A stretch of 64,000 bases of DNA from Piscinibacterium candidicorallinum (lineage in GTDB: Bacteria; Pseudomonadota; Gammaproteobacteria; Burkholderiales; Burkholderiaceae_C), in contig NZ_CP180191.1 in NCBI RefSeq assembly GCF_047549485.1, forward strand, positions 3,224,001-3,288,000, in the 5' to 3' direction. Each line of letters opens with the position of its first letter. Positions within the stretch are counted from its first letter, which is position 1. The position numbers and the translations under genes were made by a program. A model generated the notes under the pieces. It ran no database searches. It had not been told where the DNA came from and worked only from the letters and a program-made list of their open reading frames with translations. Of the stretch, positions 37,321 to 46,250 are shown one piece after another.

Positions 37321-37363
37321 AAAAGCCGCTTTCCGCTCATCAGATCAGCGGAAAGCGGCTTTT
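37321..37363 (+). terminator. Terminator at the end of the kyn operon
   Basis: A perfect stem with 17-bp arms (AAAAGCCGCTTTCCGCT and complement) and a 9-nt loop, followed by T residues on the + strand. With A-tracts on the other side it could act in both directions between kynA and the converging chemotaxis gene. Confidence 0.9.
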
Positions 37364-37390
37364 TTATTTACGTACGTAATCAGTCCGAAA
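37347..37390 (+). repeat. Shared intergenic motif, copy b
   Basis: The right arm of the kyn terminator, AGCGGAAAGCGGCTTT, plus TCAGTCCGAAA at 37380-37390 repeat the arrangement found at 29293-29337 downstream of the first DUF1501 gene. In this copy the first block is part of a full hairpin. Confidence 0.55.
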
Positions 37391-37425
37391 CTAATTGATT
37401 TTTGACAAGACCGACGGGTGGAAAC

Positions 37426-38973
37426 TCAGGCTGCGCTCAGCCTGAACACACCCACGGCCTGCTGCAAGCCGTCGGCCTGCTGGCGCATGGAGTCCGCGGC
37501 GGCGGCGTTCTCTTCCACCAGTGCGGCGTTCTGCTGGGTCATCTGATCGAGCTGGCCCACCGCCTGGTTGATCTGGGTGATACCGGCGGTCTGTTCCTGG
37601 CTGGCGGCGGTGATCTCGCCGATCAGGTCGCCCACGCGGCGCACCTGGCTCACGAGGTCTTCCATGGTCTTGCCCGCCGCATCCACCATCTGCGTCCCGA
37701 CCTCGACCTTTTCCACGCTGGTCGCAATGAGGGACTTGATCTCCTTGGCGGCCTCGGCGCTGCGCTGGGCCAGCGTGCGCACCTCGGTGGCCACCACGGC
37801 AAAGCCTCGGCCCTGCTCGCCGGCACGCGCGGCTTCCACCGCGGCGTTCAGCGCCAGGATGTTGGTCTGGAAGGCGATGCCATCGATCACGCTGATGATC
37901 TCGCTGATCTTCCTGCTCGATGCGGAGATCTCGTTCATCTGCGCGACCACTTGACCCACAGCTTCGCCGCCGCGGTTGGCCACCTCGGTCGCCGAGAGAG
38001 CGAGCTGGTTGGCCTGACGTGCGTTTTCCGCGGCCTGACCCACGGTGCTGGTCATCTGGTCCATGGAGGACGCGGTCTGCTGCAGGTTGCTGGCCTGCTG
38101 CTCGGTACGGCCCGAGAGGTCCTGGTTGCCGCTAGCGATCTGCGCGGCAGCGGTGGCCACGCTGTCTACGCCGGTGCGCACGCGGCCCACTACCTCACGC
38201 AGGCTGTCCTGCATGCGGGAGAGCGAACGCAGCATGTCGGCCGCTTCATCGCGGCTCTGCACAACAATCGCCTCGGTCAGGTCGCCTGTTGCCATGCGCT
38301 CGGCACTCGCAGCCGCGCTGCGCAGGGGCACGACGATGGATCGTGCAAGCAGCCACGCAAACCCCGCACCGAGCAGGATGGCCATCAAGCAACCGCCAAT
38401 CAATACCGCTGCGCCGCGCTGGAAGTCGCGCTTTGCCTGCGCTTCGGCGGCCTGCAGCCGATCGACCTCCAGCTTTTGAAAGGCTCGGATGGCATCCAGA
38501 TAGGCCTGGGCAAATGGACCGAGGTCAGCGTTCACTCGCGGCCCCAGATCCTGCCCGGCGTCATACTTCTTGAGAAAGTCCTGGCGCTTGGCTCGGTAGG
38601 CGTCGCGCGTCTTGGCAATCTTCGCCAGCGCGGCCTTCCCTTCATCGCTGTGTACCAGCGGCTCGATCGACTTTTGCAACTCCGTGATTCGCTTGGACGT
38701 GCCGTCAATCTCGGTCTTCAGCTCGTCACCGAACATCGGGTCTGCAGACCGCAGGATGGCTTTCGTACGTGTCCAGTTGATCTCCACGGCACCCACCCAA
38801 TCCGCTGCCATGGTGACCTTGCGCATGTCGGATTCGATGATCTGCTCGGTCATGCGCTTCTGAGCGACCAGCTGCCACAGGCCAACCGCGGCCACAGCCA
38901 CCGAGATGAGCAGCACCACCGCAAAGCCGGTGGCCAGCCGCGGGCCGATTCTGAGCTTGAACAAGGCATTCAT
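37426..38973 (-). CDS. Methyl-accepting chemotaxis protein
   Basis: A 515-residue transmembrane chemoreceptor. TM1 (about residues 13-35), a periplasmic four-helix-bundle-like domain (35-190), TM2 (about 192-215), a HAMP region (LARSIVVPLRSAAASAERMATGDL) and a cytoplasmic signalling domain with the highly conserved hairpin tip IISVIDGIAFQTNILALNAAVEAARAGEQGRGFAVVATEVRTLAQRS. No C-terminal NWETF-type CheR/CheB pentapeptide; the protein ends FRLSAA. The reading frame stays open upstream into antisense of gcdH, but the ATG at 38973 gives a classic receptor N-terminus (MNALFKLRIGPRL). Confidence 0.95.
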   Translation of the reverse strand: MNALFKLRIGPRLATGFAVVLLISVAVAAVGLWQLVAQKRMTEQIIESDMRKVTMAADWVGAVEINWTRTKAILRSADPMFGDELKTEIDGTSKRITELQKSIEPLVHSDEGKAALAKIAKTRDAYRAKRQDFLKKYDAGQDLGPRVNADLGPFAQAYLDAIRAFQKLEVDRLQAAEAQAKRDFQRGAAVLIGGCLMAILLGAGFAWLLARSIVVPLRSAAASAERMATGDLTEAIVVQSRDEAADMLRSLSRMQDSLREVVGRVRTGVDSVATAAAQIASGNQDLSGRTEQQASNLQQTASSMDQMTSTVGQAAENARQANQLALSATEVANRGGEAVGQVVAQMNEISASSRKISEIISVIDGIAFQTNILALNAAVEAARAGEQGRGFAVVATEVRTLAQRSAEAAKEIKSLIATSVEKVEVGTQMVDAAGKTMEDLVSQVRRVGDLIGEITAASQEQTAGITQINQAVGQLDQMTQQNAALVEENAAAADSMRQQADGLQQAVGVFRLSAA

Positions 38974-39192
38974 GACGGTGGCCTCCCTGTAGACAGCGTT
39001 GCGAACGAAGCGGTGCGTCGTTTTCGGGTTCTTTGGCGACCGCCATTCAGGTTTCGGTTTAACTGTCTTGAACATTAGGTGGTCGCCCACGACCCGATCC
39101 GGCGAAATGCGCTTGAACCCCAGCTCTGTTCGCAGCCCATGAGGGGCCCGGCCTACACTGCCGGCATTCGGACCCTTCAGACCCCATCCGCC

Positions 39193-40416
39193 ATGAACGC
39201 CCCAGACCTTTCCATCGGCAAGATTCATTCGTCTGCGCACACGAGCCGCGCCTTCCAGTGGGATGACCCGCTGTTGCTGGAAGAACAACTCACGGACGAC
39301 GAGCGGATGATCCGCGACGCTGCGCGTGCCTACTGCCAGGACAAGCTGCTGCCACGCGTCACGCTCGCCTTCCGCAACGAGCAGACCGATCCGGCGATCT
39401 TTCGCGAGATGGGCGAACTGGGCCTGCTCGGCCCGACCATTCCCAGCGAATACGGCGGACCGGGCCTGGGCTACGTGGCCTACGGCCTGATCGCCCGCGA
39501 AGTCGAGCGCGTGGACTCCGGCTACCGCAGCATGATGAGCGTGCAGAGTTCGCTGGTCATGCTGCCGATCTACGAATTCGGCACCGAGGAGCAGCGCCGC
39601 AAGTACCTGCCCAAACTGGCCACGGGCGAATGGATCGGCTGCTTCGGCCTGACCGAACCCAACCACGGCAGCGACCCCGCCAGCATGATCACCCGCGCCC
39701 GCAAGGTGGACGGCGGGTACAGCCTCACGGGCAGCAAGATGTGGATCAGCAACAGCCCGATCGCCGATGTCTTCGTGGTCTGGGCCAAGGACGACGAAGG
39801 CGCCATCCGCGGTTTCGTGCTCGAAAAGGGCTGGAAGGGCCTGAGTGCTCCCGCCATTCACGGCAAGGTGGGCCTGCGCGCCTCGATCACCGGCGAGATC
39901 GTGATGGATGAGGTCTTCTGCCCGGAAGAAAACGTCTTTCCGGACGTGCGCGGGCTGAAGGGTCCCTTCACCTGCCTGAACAGCGCCCGCTACGGCATTG
40001 CCTGGGGCACCCTGGGCGCCGCAGAGGACTGCTGGTTCCGCGCCCGCCAATATGTATTGGATCGCAAGCAGTTCGGCCGGCCCCTGGCCGCCAACCAGCT
40101 GATCCAGAAGAAGCTGGCCGACATGCAGACCGAGATCACGCTTGGCCTGCAGGGCTGCCTGCGTCTGGGCCGGCTGAAGGAAGAAGGCAAGGGCGCGGTG
40201 GAGATCACCAGCATCATGAAGCGCAACTCCTGCGGCAAGAGCCTGGAGATCGCCCGCCTGGCGCGCGACATGATGGGCGGCAACGGCATCAGCGACGAAT
40301 ACGGCGTGGCGCGTCACCTCGTGAACCTGGAGGTGGTGAACACCTACGAAGGCACTCACGACATCCACGCCCTCATCCTGGGCCGGGCCCAGACGGGTAT
40401 CCAGGCGTTCTTCTAA
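39193..40416 (+). CDS. gcdH: Glutaryl-CoA dehydrogenase
   Basis: A 407-residue FAD acyl-CoA dehydrogenase that oxidatively decarboxylates glutaryl-CoA to crotonyl-CoA, the shared end of lysine and tryptophan catabolism. Motifs: GTIPSEYGGPGLGYVAYGLIAREVERVDSGYRSMMSVQSSL, CFGLTEPNHGSDPASM, RYGIAWGTLGAAEDCW, ARDMMGGNGISDEYGVARHLVNLEVVNTYEGTHDIHALILGR; the catalytic base is the Glu in TYEGT. The YRSMMSVQSSL wording separates it from short-chain acyl-CoA dehydrogenases. The ATG at 39193 was chosen by family N-terminus. Confidence 0.94.
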   Translation: MNAPDLSIGKIHSSAHTSRAFQWDDPLLLEEQLTDDERMIRDAARAYCQDKLLPRVTLAFRNEQTDPAIFREMGELGLLGPTIPSEYGGPGLGYVAYGLIAREVERVDSGYRSMMSVQSSLVMLPIYEFGTEEQRRKYLPKLATGEWIGCFGLTEPNHGSDPASMITRARKVDGGYSLTGSKMWISNSPIADVFVVWAKDDEGAIRGFVLEKGWKGLSAPAIHGKVGLRASITGEIVMDEVFCPEENVFPDVRGLKGPFTCLNSARYGIAWGTLGAAEDCWFRARQYVLDRKQFGRPLAANQLIQKKLADMQTEITLGLQGCLRLGRLKEEGKGAVEITSIMKRNSCGKSLEIARLARDMMGGNGISDEYGVARHLVNLEVVNTYEGTHDIHALILGRAQTGIQAFF

Positions 40417-40429
40417 GACCGCGCTCTGT

Positions 40430-40469
40430 CCAATAACAAAGGGCCGCAGCTGCGGCCCTTTGTTATTGG
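40430..40469. terminator. Bidirectional terminator, perfect 40-bp palindrome
   Basis: CCAATAACAAAGGGCCGCAG followed directly by its exact reverse complement, with no loop bases. The A-tract and T-tract flank a GC-rich centre, so it can terminate both the gcdH transcript (+) and the converging GNAT transcript (-). Confidence 0.9.
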
Positions 40470-40480
40470 TGCACCTGCGC

Positions 40481-41227
40481 TCAGCTGATGCCGTGCGTGA
40501 ACTCGCGCGCATCCTTCACCTGGGCTGAGGACGCGCCTGCCAGCTGCCAACCCGGCCAGGCCGCCTGGCTGGTGATGCGCATGGCCTGCAGCCAGCTGCG
40601 GGTGAAGGTGTCGGTGAGCTGCTGGGCGACCTGCCAGGGCTGCATCCAGTGGTAGAGCGCGGCGGTGGGTGAGTGTTGGGCCGGCGCTGGCTGCGCAGTC
40701 TGGGCGGCCACCGCGGGCGGCGCGTCCTCGATCATCAGGTAGCCGTGCGCGTCCGAGCCCTCGCACTGCACCTGCATGCCGGCGGCACGGGCCAGGGCGC
40801 GCATCGGCGTGTTCTCGGCCAGGCAGCTCACATACAGGCGGCGGTAGCCAGCGTCGCGCGCATGGGCTGCGGCCGCGGCCAGCAGCGCCAAGCCCAGCCC
40901 GCGCCGACGAGCGACCGGCAGCACGCTCACACCCAGCTCCATGGCACTCATGTAGGGCGCCGCCTCGGCCAGGGCGATGAGCTGGCCCTGCCCGTCGAAG
41001 GCGCCGAACAGCACCACGGGGCGCCGTGCGATCTGGTCGCAATGGGCAAGCACGGCGGCGTCGCTGGCGAAGTGGCCGAAGCGGTAGAGCCGATCGGAGT
41101 CCGGCAAGGCGAGATAGTGCGCGCGGATGGCGGGCAGATCCTGCAGGTCCAGCGTGCGCAAGGCTTGCTGCACGGCCGGTACGGGCGCTTGCGTGAGCGG
41201 CTGATTGAGCGGGTCGTCGTTCGGCAT
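40481..41227 (-). CDS. GNAT family acetyltransferase with C-terminal extension
   Basis: A 248-residue protein. The GNAT fold spans about residues 25-165, with the acetyl-CoA-binding segment LGVSVLPVARRRGLGLALLAAAAAHARDAGYRRLYVSCLAENTPMRALARAAG. The last about 70 residues are an unusual extension rich in Gln and Trp (YHWMQPWQVAQQLTDTFTRSWLQAM) that resembles the amphipathic helices of phasin-like proteins. The ATG at 41227 has AGGAGG 8 bases upstream. The substrate is unknown. Confidence 0.83.
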   Translation of the reverse strand: MPNDDPLNQPLTQAPVPAVQQALRTLDLQDLPAIRAHYLALPDSDRLYRFGHFASDAAVLAHCDQIARRPVVLFGAFDGQGQLIALAEAAPYMSAMELGVSVLPVARRRGLGLALLAAAAAHARDAGYRRLYVSCLAENTPMRALARAAGMQVQCEGSDAHGYLMIEDAPPAVAAQTAQPAPAQHSPTAALYHWMQPWQVAQQLTDTFTRSWLQAMRITSQAAWPGWQLAGASSAQVKDAREFTHGIS

Positions 41228-41347
41228 GGTGAGCCTCCTGAAGGCACGGTGTGCGGATGGCGCAACCGTTCTCACGCAGTGTATGTAGCCAATGCTGCTT
41301 TGCAACACAAACCGATGAACTCCTCCATGTTTCATAGGGGCAAATGA

Positions 41348-41383
41348 GCGCAACCATCATGGTGCATTGCACCAATGTTGCGC
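41348..41383. promoter_or_regulatory. Extended dyad between divergent GNAT and DUF1800 genes
   Basis: GCGCAAC..TGGTGCA-T-TGCACCA..GTTGCGC: an inner 15-bp near-palindrome (41360-41374) nested in outer 7-bp arms (41348-41354 and 41377-41383), offset by 3 nt. It sits in the 310-bp divergent intergenic region and could be an operator for either promoter. No other structure stands out in that region. Confidence 0.5.
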
Positions 41384-41537
41384 ATTTCGGGTTTGCGTAC
41401 GTGACTTACACGCCGTAACCCGTGGCGACTGGCGATGTGCTTTCCATGCACTTAGCGTTCGGTCATGCGTGAAGACCGCGGCCCGAACCGCCCGCGCGCA
41501 TGCATCCGTACACCTGCCACGCAGGGAGGCCACAACA

Positions 41538-43271
41538 ATGAATCAGGATTCCACTCAACTCACCGCGGGCCCGCGCCTGCAGCGCTGGGCCCAGGCCGCG
41601 CTGCTCGCGCTGGCCGTCATCGGCATCGCGGCCTGCGGCAGCGGCGGTAGCAGCCCGCCGCCCCCCGGCGCCAACGCCCTGTCGGCCACTCGCCCGGCCG
41701 CGCCGGACGTGTCCGGCAAACCGAGCTTCGAGGACGCCGCGCGCTTCGTGGCGCAAGCCACCTTTGGTGCGCGTTCGCTGGACGACATCGAGTACGTGCG
41801 CAACAACGGCTACGAAGCCTGGCTCTGGGATCAGTTCCGCGCGCCGGCCGCCTCGCACATGGCCTACATCAACAGCCAGCGCGCGCGCGAGCGCAGCCGC
41901 GACTTCCCGCTGGGCCGCTACACCGAGGAAATGAGCTACGAAGCCATGTGGCAGCAGTGGCTCTACGGTGATGACCAGCTGCGCGCCCGCGTGGCCTTTG
42001 CGCTGACGCAGATCCTGGTGATCAGCAACGTCTCGCCGGAGCTGCGCGCCGAGTCGATGTCCAGCTACATGGACATGATCAACAAGAACGCCTTCGGCAA
42101 TTTCCGCCAGCTGCTCGAGGAAGTAACCCTGCACCCTGCGATGGGCTACTACCTCAACATGATCCAGAGCGAGAAGGAAAACGCGGGCAAGGGCACCTAC
42201 CCGAACGAGAACTACGCCCGCGAGATCCTGCAGCTGTTCTCCATCGGACTGGTCAAGCTGAACATCGACGGCTCCATGCAGCTGGACGCCAACGGCCTGC
42301 CCCAGCCCGCCTACGACGAAAACGTGGTCAAGGGCTTTGCCCGCGCCTTCACCGGCTGGAGCTTCGGCAACGCCGGCACCAACTTCTACATGGGCGAGAA
42401 CGAAGGCGACTGGACCCAGCCCATGAAGGGCTTCTCGAACAAGCACGAACCGGGCGACAAGCAACTGCTCGATGGCTACGTGCTCAAGGGCAGCACCTCG
42501 CCCGAGGCCAGCATGAAGACAGCGCTGGACCAGATCTTCGCCCACCCGAACGTCGGCCCCTTCATCAGCCGCCAGCTGATCCAGCGCCTGGTGACGAGCA
42601 ACCCGAGCCCGGCCTACATCCGCCGCGTGGCCACGGTATTCAACGACAACGGCAGCGGCGTGCGTGGCGATCTCAAGGCCGTGGTGCGCGCCATCCTGGT
42701 CGATGCCGAGGCGCGCGATGTGAGCGTGACCGCGTCGGACACCTTCGGCAAGCAGCGCGAACCCGTCATCCGCTTTGCCAACTTTCTGCGTGCCACGGGC
42801 GCCAAGAGCAAGAGCGGCATCAACCAGATCCACTGCCTGGACAGCTCGGACAACGGCCTGGGCCAGAGCCCCCTGCTCTCGCCCACGGTGTTCAACTTCT
42901 TCAGCCCGAGCTATGCCGCACCCGGCCCGATCGCCGACCGCGGCCTGACCTCGCCGGAGTTCCAGATCACCACCGAGACCTCGGTGGTGGGCAGCCTGAA
43001 CTTCTTTGCCAGCCTGTTCAACAGCGGCGGCTACGGCAGCGGCGACCACCGCCTGGTGATGGACTACTCGGGCCTGCGCAATCTGGCCGGCGATGCCAAC
43101 GCCCTGGCCGATCACCTGAACAAGCTGTTCTACCTGGGCGCGATGACGCCGGAGACACGCAGCACGCTCACCACGGCCATCAACGGCATCGATGCCAACA
43201 ACCGGGACGCGCGGGTCAAGGCTGCGCTGATCCTGACGGCGATTGCGCCGGACTTCGTGATCCAGAAATAA
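41538..43271 (+). CDS. DUF1800 family lipoprotein (pair 2)
   Basis: A 577-residue DUF1800 protein with a lipobox (IAAC, about residue 35) and a Gly/Ser/Pro linker. Domain motifs: DAARFVAQATFGARSLDDIEYVRNNGYEAWLWDQF, LYGDDQLRARVAFALTQILVIS, NENYAREILQLFSIGLVKLN, GFARAFTGWSF, FSPSYAAPGPI. GGGAGG is 8 bases before the ATG. It is homologous in domain to the gene at 25974 but longer and lipid-anchored, and again precedes a DUF1501 gene. Confidence 0.9.
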   Translation: MNQDSTQLTAGPRLQRWAQAALLALAVIGIAACGSGGSSPPPPGANALSATRPAAPDVSGKPSFEDAARFVAQATFGARSLDDIEYVRNNGYEAWLWDQFRAPAASHMAYINSQRARERSRDFPLGRYTEEMSYEAMWQQWLYGDDQLRARVAFALTQILVISNVSPELRAESMSSYMDMINKNAFGNFRQLLEEVTLHPAMGYYLNMIQSEKENAGKGTYPNENYAREILQLFSIGLVKLNIDGSMQLDANGLPQPAYDENVVKGFARAFTGWSFGNAGTNFYMGENEGDWTQPMKGFSNKHEPGDKQLLDGYVLKGSTSPEASMKTALDQIFAHPNVGPFISRQLIQRLVTSNPSPAYIRRVATVFNDNGSGVRGDLKAVVRAILVDAEARDVSVTASDTFGKQREPVIRFANFLRATGAKSKSGINQIHCLDSSDNGLGQSPLLSPTVFNFFSPSYAAPGPIADRGLTSPEFQITTETSVVGSLNFFASLFNSGGYGSGDHRLVMDYSGLRNLAGDANALADHLNKLFYLGAMTPETRSTLTTAINGIDANNRDARVKAALILTAIAPDFVIQK

Positions 43272-43281
43272 GGGGCCCATC

Positions 43282-44625
43282 ATGGAACGCAGAGACTTCT
43301 TGAAGGGCATGGGCAGCGTCGGCATCGGCGCCGCAGGGCTGGGCGCATGGTCCGATCTGGTGTCGCAGGCGCATGCCGCCACGGGCGAGGACTACAAGGC
43401 CATCGTCTGCCTGTTCATGTTCGGCGGCAACGACTCGAACAACATGGTCATTCCCTACGACGATGCGCGCTACGCCAAGTACGCCACGGACCGCCGGGCA
43501 ATCGCCATCCCCAAGGCGCAGGCCCTGCCGCTGACCATCAACGGCGCCACCGACTACGCCCTGCACCCCAACATGACGGGCCTGCAGAACCTGTTCAACA
43601 CCGGCAAGGCCGCCATCGTCGCCAACGTGGGCCCGCTGTTCGAGCCGATCACGCGCGCCCAGTGGCAGGCCGGCCAGGGCCGCCGCCCGGAGAACCTGTT
43701 CTCGCACAGCGACCAGCAGCTCCAGTGGCAGACGAGCTCCAGCATGATGGCCACGCGCAGCGGCTGGGCCGGGCGGATTGCCGACATGATCGCCGCCAAC
43801 AACGGCGCCAATGCCGGCTACACGGCCCTGTCCCTGTCGGGCAACACGCCCTTCCTGACCGGCGACCGCTTCCAGCCCTACAAGGTCTCGGCCAGCGGCA
43901 ACTTCGGCTTCGACTTCTACAACCCCAGTGGCAACGATCCGCTGTCCAAGGCCATCACAGCCACGCTGACGCGCCAGAGCAAGCATCTGTTCGAGCAGCA
44001 GTGGACACGCACGGTGACGCGCTCGATCGACAACCAGCGCATCCTGACCTCGGCGCTAAAGAACAGCACGATCACCACGCCCTTCCCGAACACGGGGCTG
44101 GCCACGCAGCTGTCGATGGTGGCCAAGCTGATCGCCGCGCGCGGCCAGCTGGGTCTGAAGCGCCAGGCCTTCTTCGTGTCCATCGGCGGTTTTGATACGC
44201 ACGGCAGCGACCACTACAACAGCCACGGCAACAGCATGGGCCAGGTGAGCGCGGCCATCACCGCCTTCACCAACGCCATGACCGAGCTGAATCTGTCGGA
44301 GAACGTGACCCTGTTCACGGCCAGCGACTTCTGCCGCACCTACCGCCCCAACGGTGACAACGGCACCGACCACGCCTGGGGCGCGAACCACTTCGTGGTG
44401 GGCGGCGCAGTGAACGGCGGCCAGATGTACGGCAAGTTCGCCGACCTCACCGTCAACGGCCCGGACGACACCGACACCGGCCGCTGGATCCCGACCACCA
44501 GCGTGGATCAGATGAGCGCGACAATCGCCAAGTGGTTTGGCGTGTCGGCCGGCAACATGGGCACCGTGTTCCCCAACATCGGCCGCTTCGCCAGCGCCGA
44601 CATGGGGTTCATGAAGGCGATCTGA
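43282..44625 (+). CDS. DUF1501 family exported protein (pair 2)
   Basis: A 447-residue protein with a Tat signal (ERRDFLKGMGSVGIGAAGLGAW) and a DUF1501 domain: VCLFMFGGNDSNNMVIPYDDARY, FSHSDQQLQWQTSS, SIGGFDTHGSDHYNSHG, LFTASDFCRTYRPNGDNGTDHAWGANHFVVGGAV. The GTDHAWG and GFDTHG residues are the metal-site candidates in this family. It starts 10 bp after the DUF1800 stop. Confidence 0.9.
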   Translation: MERRDFLKGMGSVGIGAAGLGAWSDLVSQAHAATGEDYKAIVCLFMFGGNDSNNMVIPYDDARYAKYATDRRAIAIPKAQALPLTINGATDYALHPNMTGLQNLFNTGKAAIVANVGPLFEPITRAQWQAGQGRRPENLFSHSDQQLQWQTSSSMMATRSGWAGRIADMIAANNGANAGYTALSLSGNTPFLTGDRFQPYKVSASGNFGFDFYNPSGNDPLSKAITATLTRQSKHLFEQQWTRTVTRSIDNQRILTSALKNSTITTPFPNTGLATQLSMVAKLIAARGQLGLKRQAFFVSIGGFDTHGSDHYNSHGNSMGQVSAAITAFTNAMTELNLSENVTLFTASDFCRTYRPNGDNGTDHAWGANHFVVGGAVNGGQMYGKFADLTVNGPDDTDTGRWIPTTSVDQMSATIAKWFGVSAGNMGTVFPNIGRFASADMGFMKAI

Positions 44626-44650
44626 GCCGCGCCAGCAGCGCTAGAAGCCA

Positions 44651-44686
44651 AAACGGCCGAAAGACAAGGTGTCTTCCGGCCGTTTT
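44651..44686 (+). terminator. Terminator after the second DUF1501 gene
   Basis: AAACGGCCGaAAGAC/GTCTTCCGGCCGTTT, one mismatch in a 15-bp stem with a 6-nt loop, followed by TTTTTCTTTG. Located 26 bp past the stop codon. Confidence 0.88.
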
Positions 44687-44825
44687 TCTTTGTTTTTATC
44701 AATTTCTACGGCCGATGCATCCGGAGATCCGCTTGTCGCATGCGGCAAGCAGGGAACCCCCGGATTATCAAATGACGGCTGCTTTCGAATGATTTTTTCG
44801 TCCGATTCAGTACCAGGCAAACCGT

Positions 44826-46211
44826 TCAGCGTGCCCGCAACAGCTCCGGCACACGCAGCAGGATCACCTCGTTGGCTTCATTACGGCCGAACTCGCGTGC
44901 CTGTGCCACGCCCAGGTTGTTGTCATTGAGCACGGCGATGTGCTCGGCATCGATGATGTCCAGGCCTTCGATGCACCAGTGCGGGAAGGTGAACTTCCCT
45001 GCGGCACCGCCCATGCGCGCCACGCCCTTGGGGTCGTTGATGTCCAGCAGATCGATGTAGCCGATCTTGCGCACGAAGCCGCCCGCATCCAGGTTGGTGG
45101 TGTCGATCTTGTAGATGCGCTTGAAGCGTGCCGGCACGTTGAAGCAGTCCTCGCGCGCCGGGCCGTTGCAGGCCTGGGCCGGGGCGCCCTCGCCGTTGTC
45201 GCGCTCGATCACCAGGGCGGTGGTGGCGTCGATGAAGTTGAAGTCGCCGATGTTGTTGCCGGCCTGCTCCAGCGCATAGCGCATCACGCGGCCGGTGTAG
45301 GCGAGCTTCTCCGTATCGAATTCGAGGATGCGCACCGTCTCCTTGCCTTCGCTGCTTTCCCAGGCGCGCGCCTCGGCGTTCCAGAGCGGCCCCTCGAGCA
45401 TGGGGTAGAGAAAGCGGCCGTCGCTGCTGGCGGCCATGCCCTCGAAGCCGCGCGAGCGGCGCACCGGCGTGGCAAAGTTGCCGGGCGTGGCTGGCGCGAT
45501 GCTGGTGAAGTGATCCGGCGAACGCAGGAGCTGGCCGTCCACCCGGGTCTCGAACACGCCGGTCACCTTGCCGTTGCGGTCGGCGCGGATCAGGTAGGGG
45601 CCGAATTCGTCGCCCAGCCAGATGGCATCGCCGATGACCTGGATCGACTCGATGTCGAAATCCGCACCCGTCAGATAGCGCTTGTTCGTGGCGGCGTTGA
45701 CGATGTTGAAGGGCACGCGGCCGTCGGGGTCGTGCAGGAAGATCGTGCGCAGGCGCTTGAATTCGCCCGTTTTCCAGTCCGGGCGCATCTGGTGGAACAT
45801 CAGCATGGCGTCCGGTGAATTGGCGCGGCTGCCGAAGCCGTTGTCCGAGGGTACCCACAGCGTGCCGTCCTTGGCCGCCTTGATGCCCGAAAAGCCCTGC
45901 ACGGGCTGGCCCTTGAAGGGCGCGTCCATGCCGGTGGGGCGTGGCGCCTTGGGGTCAGACAGGAAAGCCACGCCGCGGATGCTGCCCGGCTCGTCGCGCC
46001 GGCGCATGTCGCTGTGCATGAAGCGGCCGGACAGGCTCAGGTTGGCGGGCGCGTCCTTGGGCGGCGCAATGAAGGTGGCCGCCGGCAGGACGGCATGGCC
46101 TTCGAGGACGGCGGGGAACACCGCCGGGGCGGGCGTCTGTGCGGTGGCCAGGCCGGCCAGCAGCAGCCCGGCGCAGGCCGAGGCCGCGCGCGTGAAAGAC
46201 AGATGCGTCAT
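44826..46211 (-). CDS. Esterase-like phytase family protein
   Basis: A 461-residue exported protein with a signal peptide (LLLAGLATAQ) and an esterase-like activity of phytase (PF13449-type) domain: FSGIKAAKDGTLWVPSDNGFGSRANSPD, ADFDIESIQVIGDAIWLGDEFGPYLIRADRNGKV, RSRGFEGMAASSDGRFLYPMLEG, WCIEGLDIIDAEHIAVLNDNNLGVA. A beta-propeller fold is expected; the exact phosphoester substrate is unknown. AAGGAG precedes the ATG. Lies 39 bp downstream of the histidine phosphatase gene, same strand. Confidence 0.9.
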   Translation of the reverse strand: MTHLSFTRAASACAGLLLAGLATAQTPAPAVFPAVLEGHAVLPAATFIAPPKDAPANLSLSGRFMHSDMRRRDEPGSIRGVAFLSDPKAPRPTGMDAPFKGQPVQGFSGIKAAKDGTLWVPSDNGFGSRANSPDAMLMFHQMRPDWKTGEFKRLRTIFLHDPDGRVPFNIVNAATNKRYLTGADFDIESIQVIGDAIWLGDEFGPYLIRADRNGKVTGVFETRVDGQLLRSPDHFTSIAPATPGNFATPVRRSRGFEGMAASSDGRFLYPMLEGPLWNAEARAWESSEGKETVRILEFDTEKLAYTGRVMRYALEQAGNNIGDFNFIDATTALVIERDNGEGAPAQACNGPAREDCFNVPARFKRIYKIDTTNLDAGGFVRKIGYIDLLDINDPKGVARMGGAAGKFTFPHWCIEGLDIIDAEHIAVLNDNNLGVAQAREFGRNEANEVILLRVPELLRAR

Positions 46212-46250
46212 TGCAAGCTCCTTGCTGTGAGACCTTGAGTACGGGGCGGC

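Noticed and set aside
38974..40512. Extension of the chemotaxis receptor frame upstream on the minus strand
   Set aside because: Antisense to gcdH with no recognisable domain; receptor N-terminus and first transmembrane helix begin at 38973.
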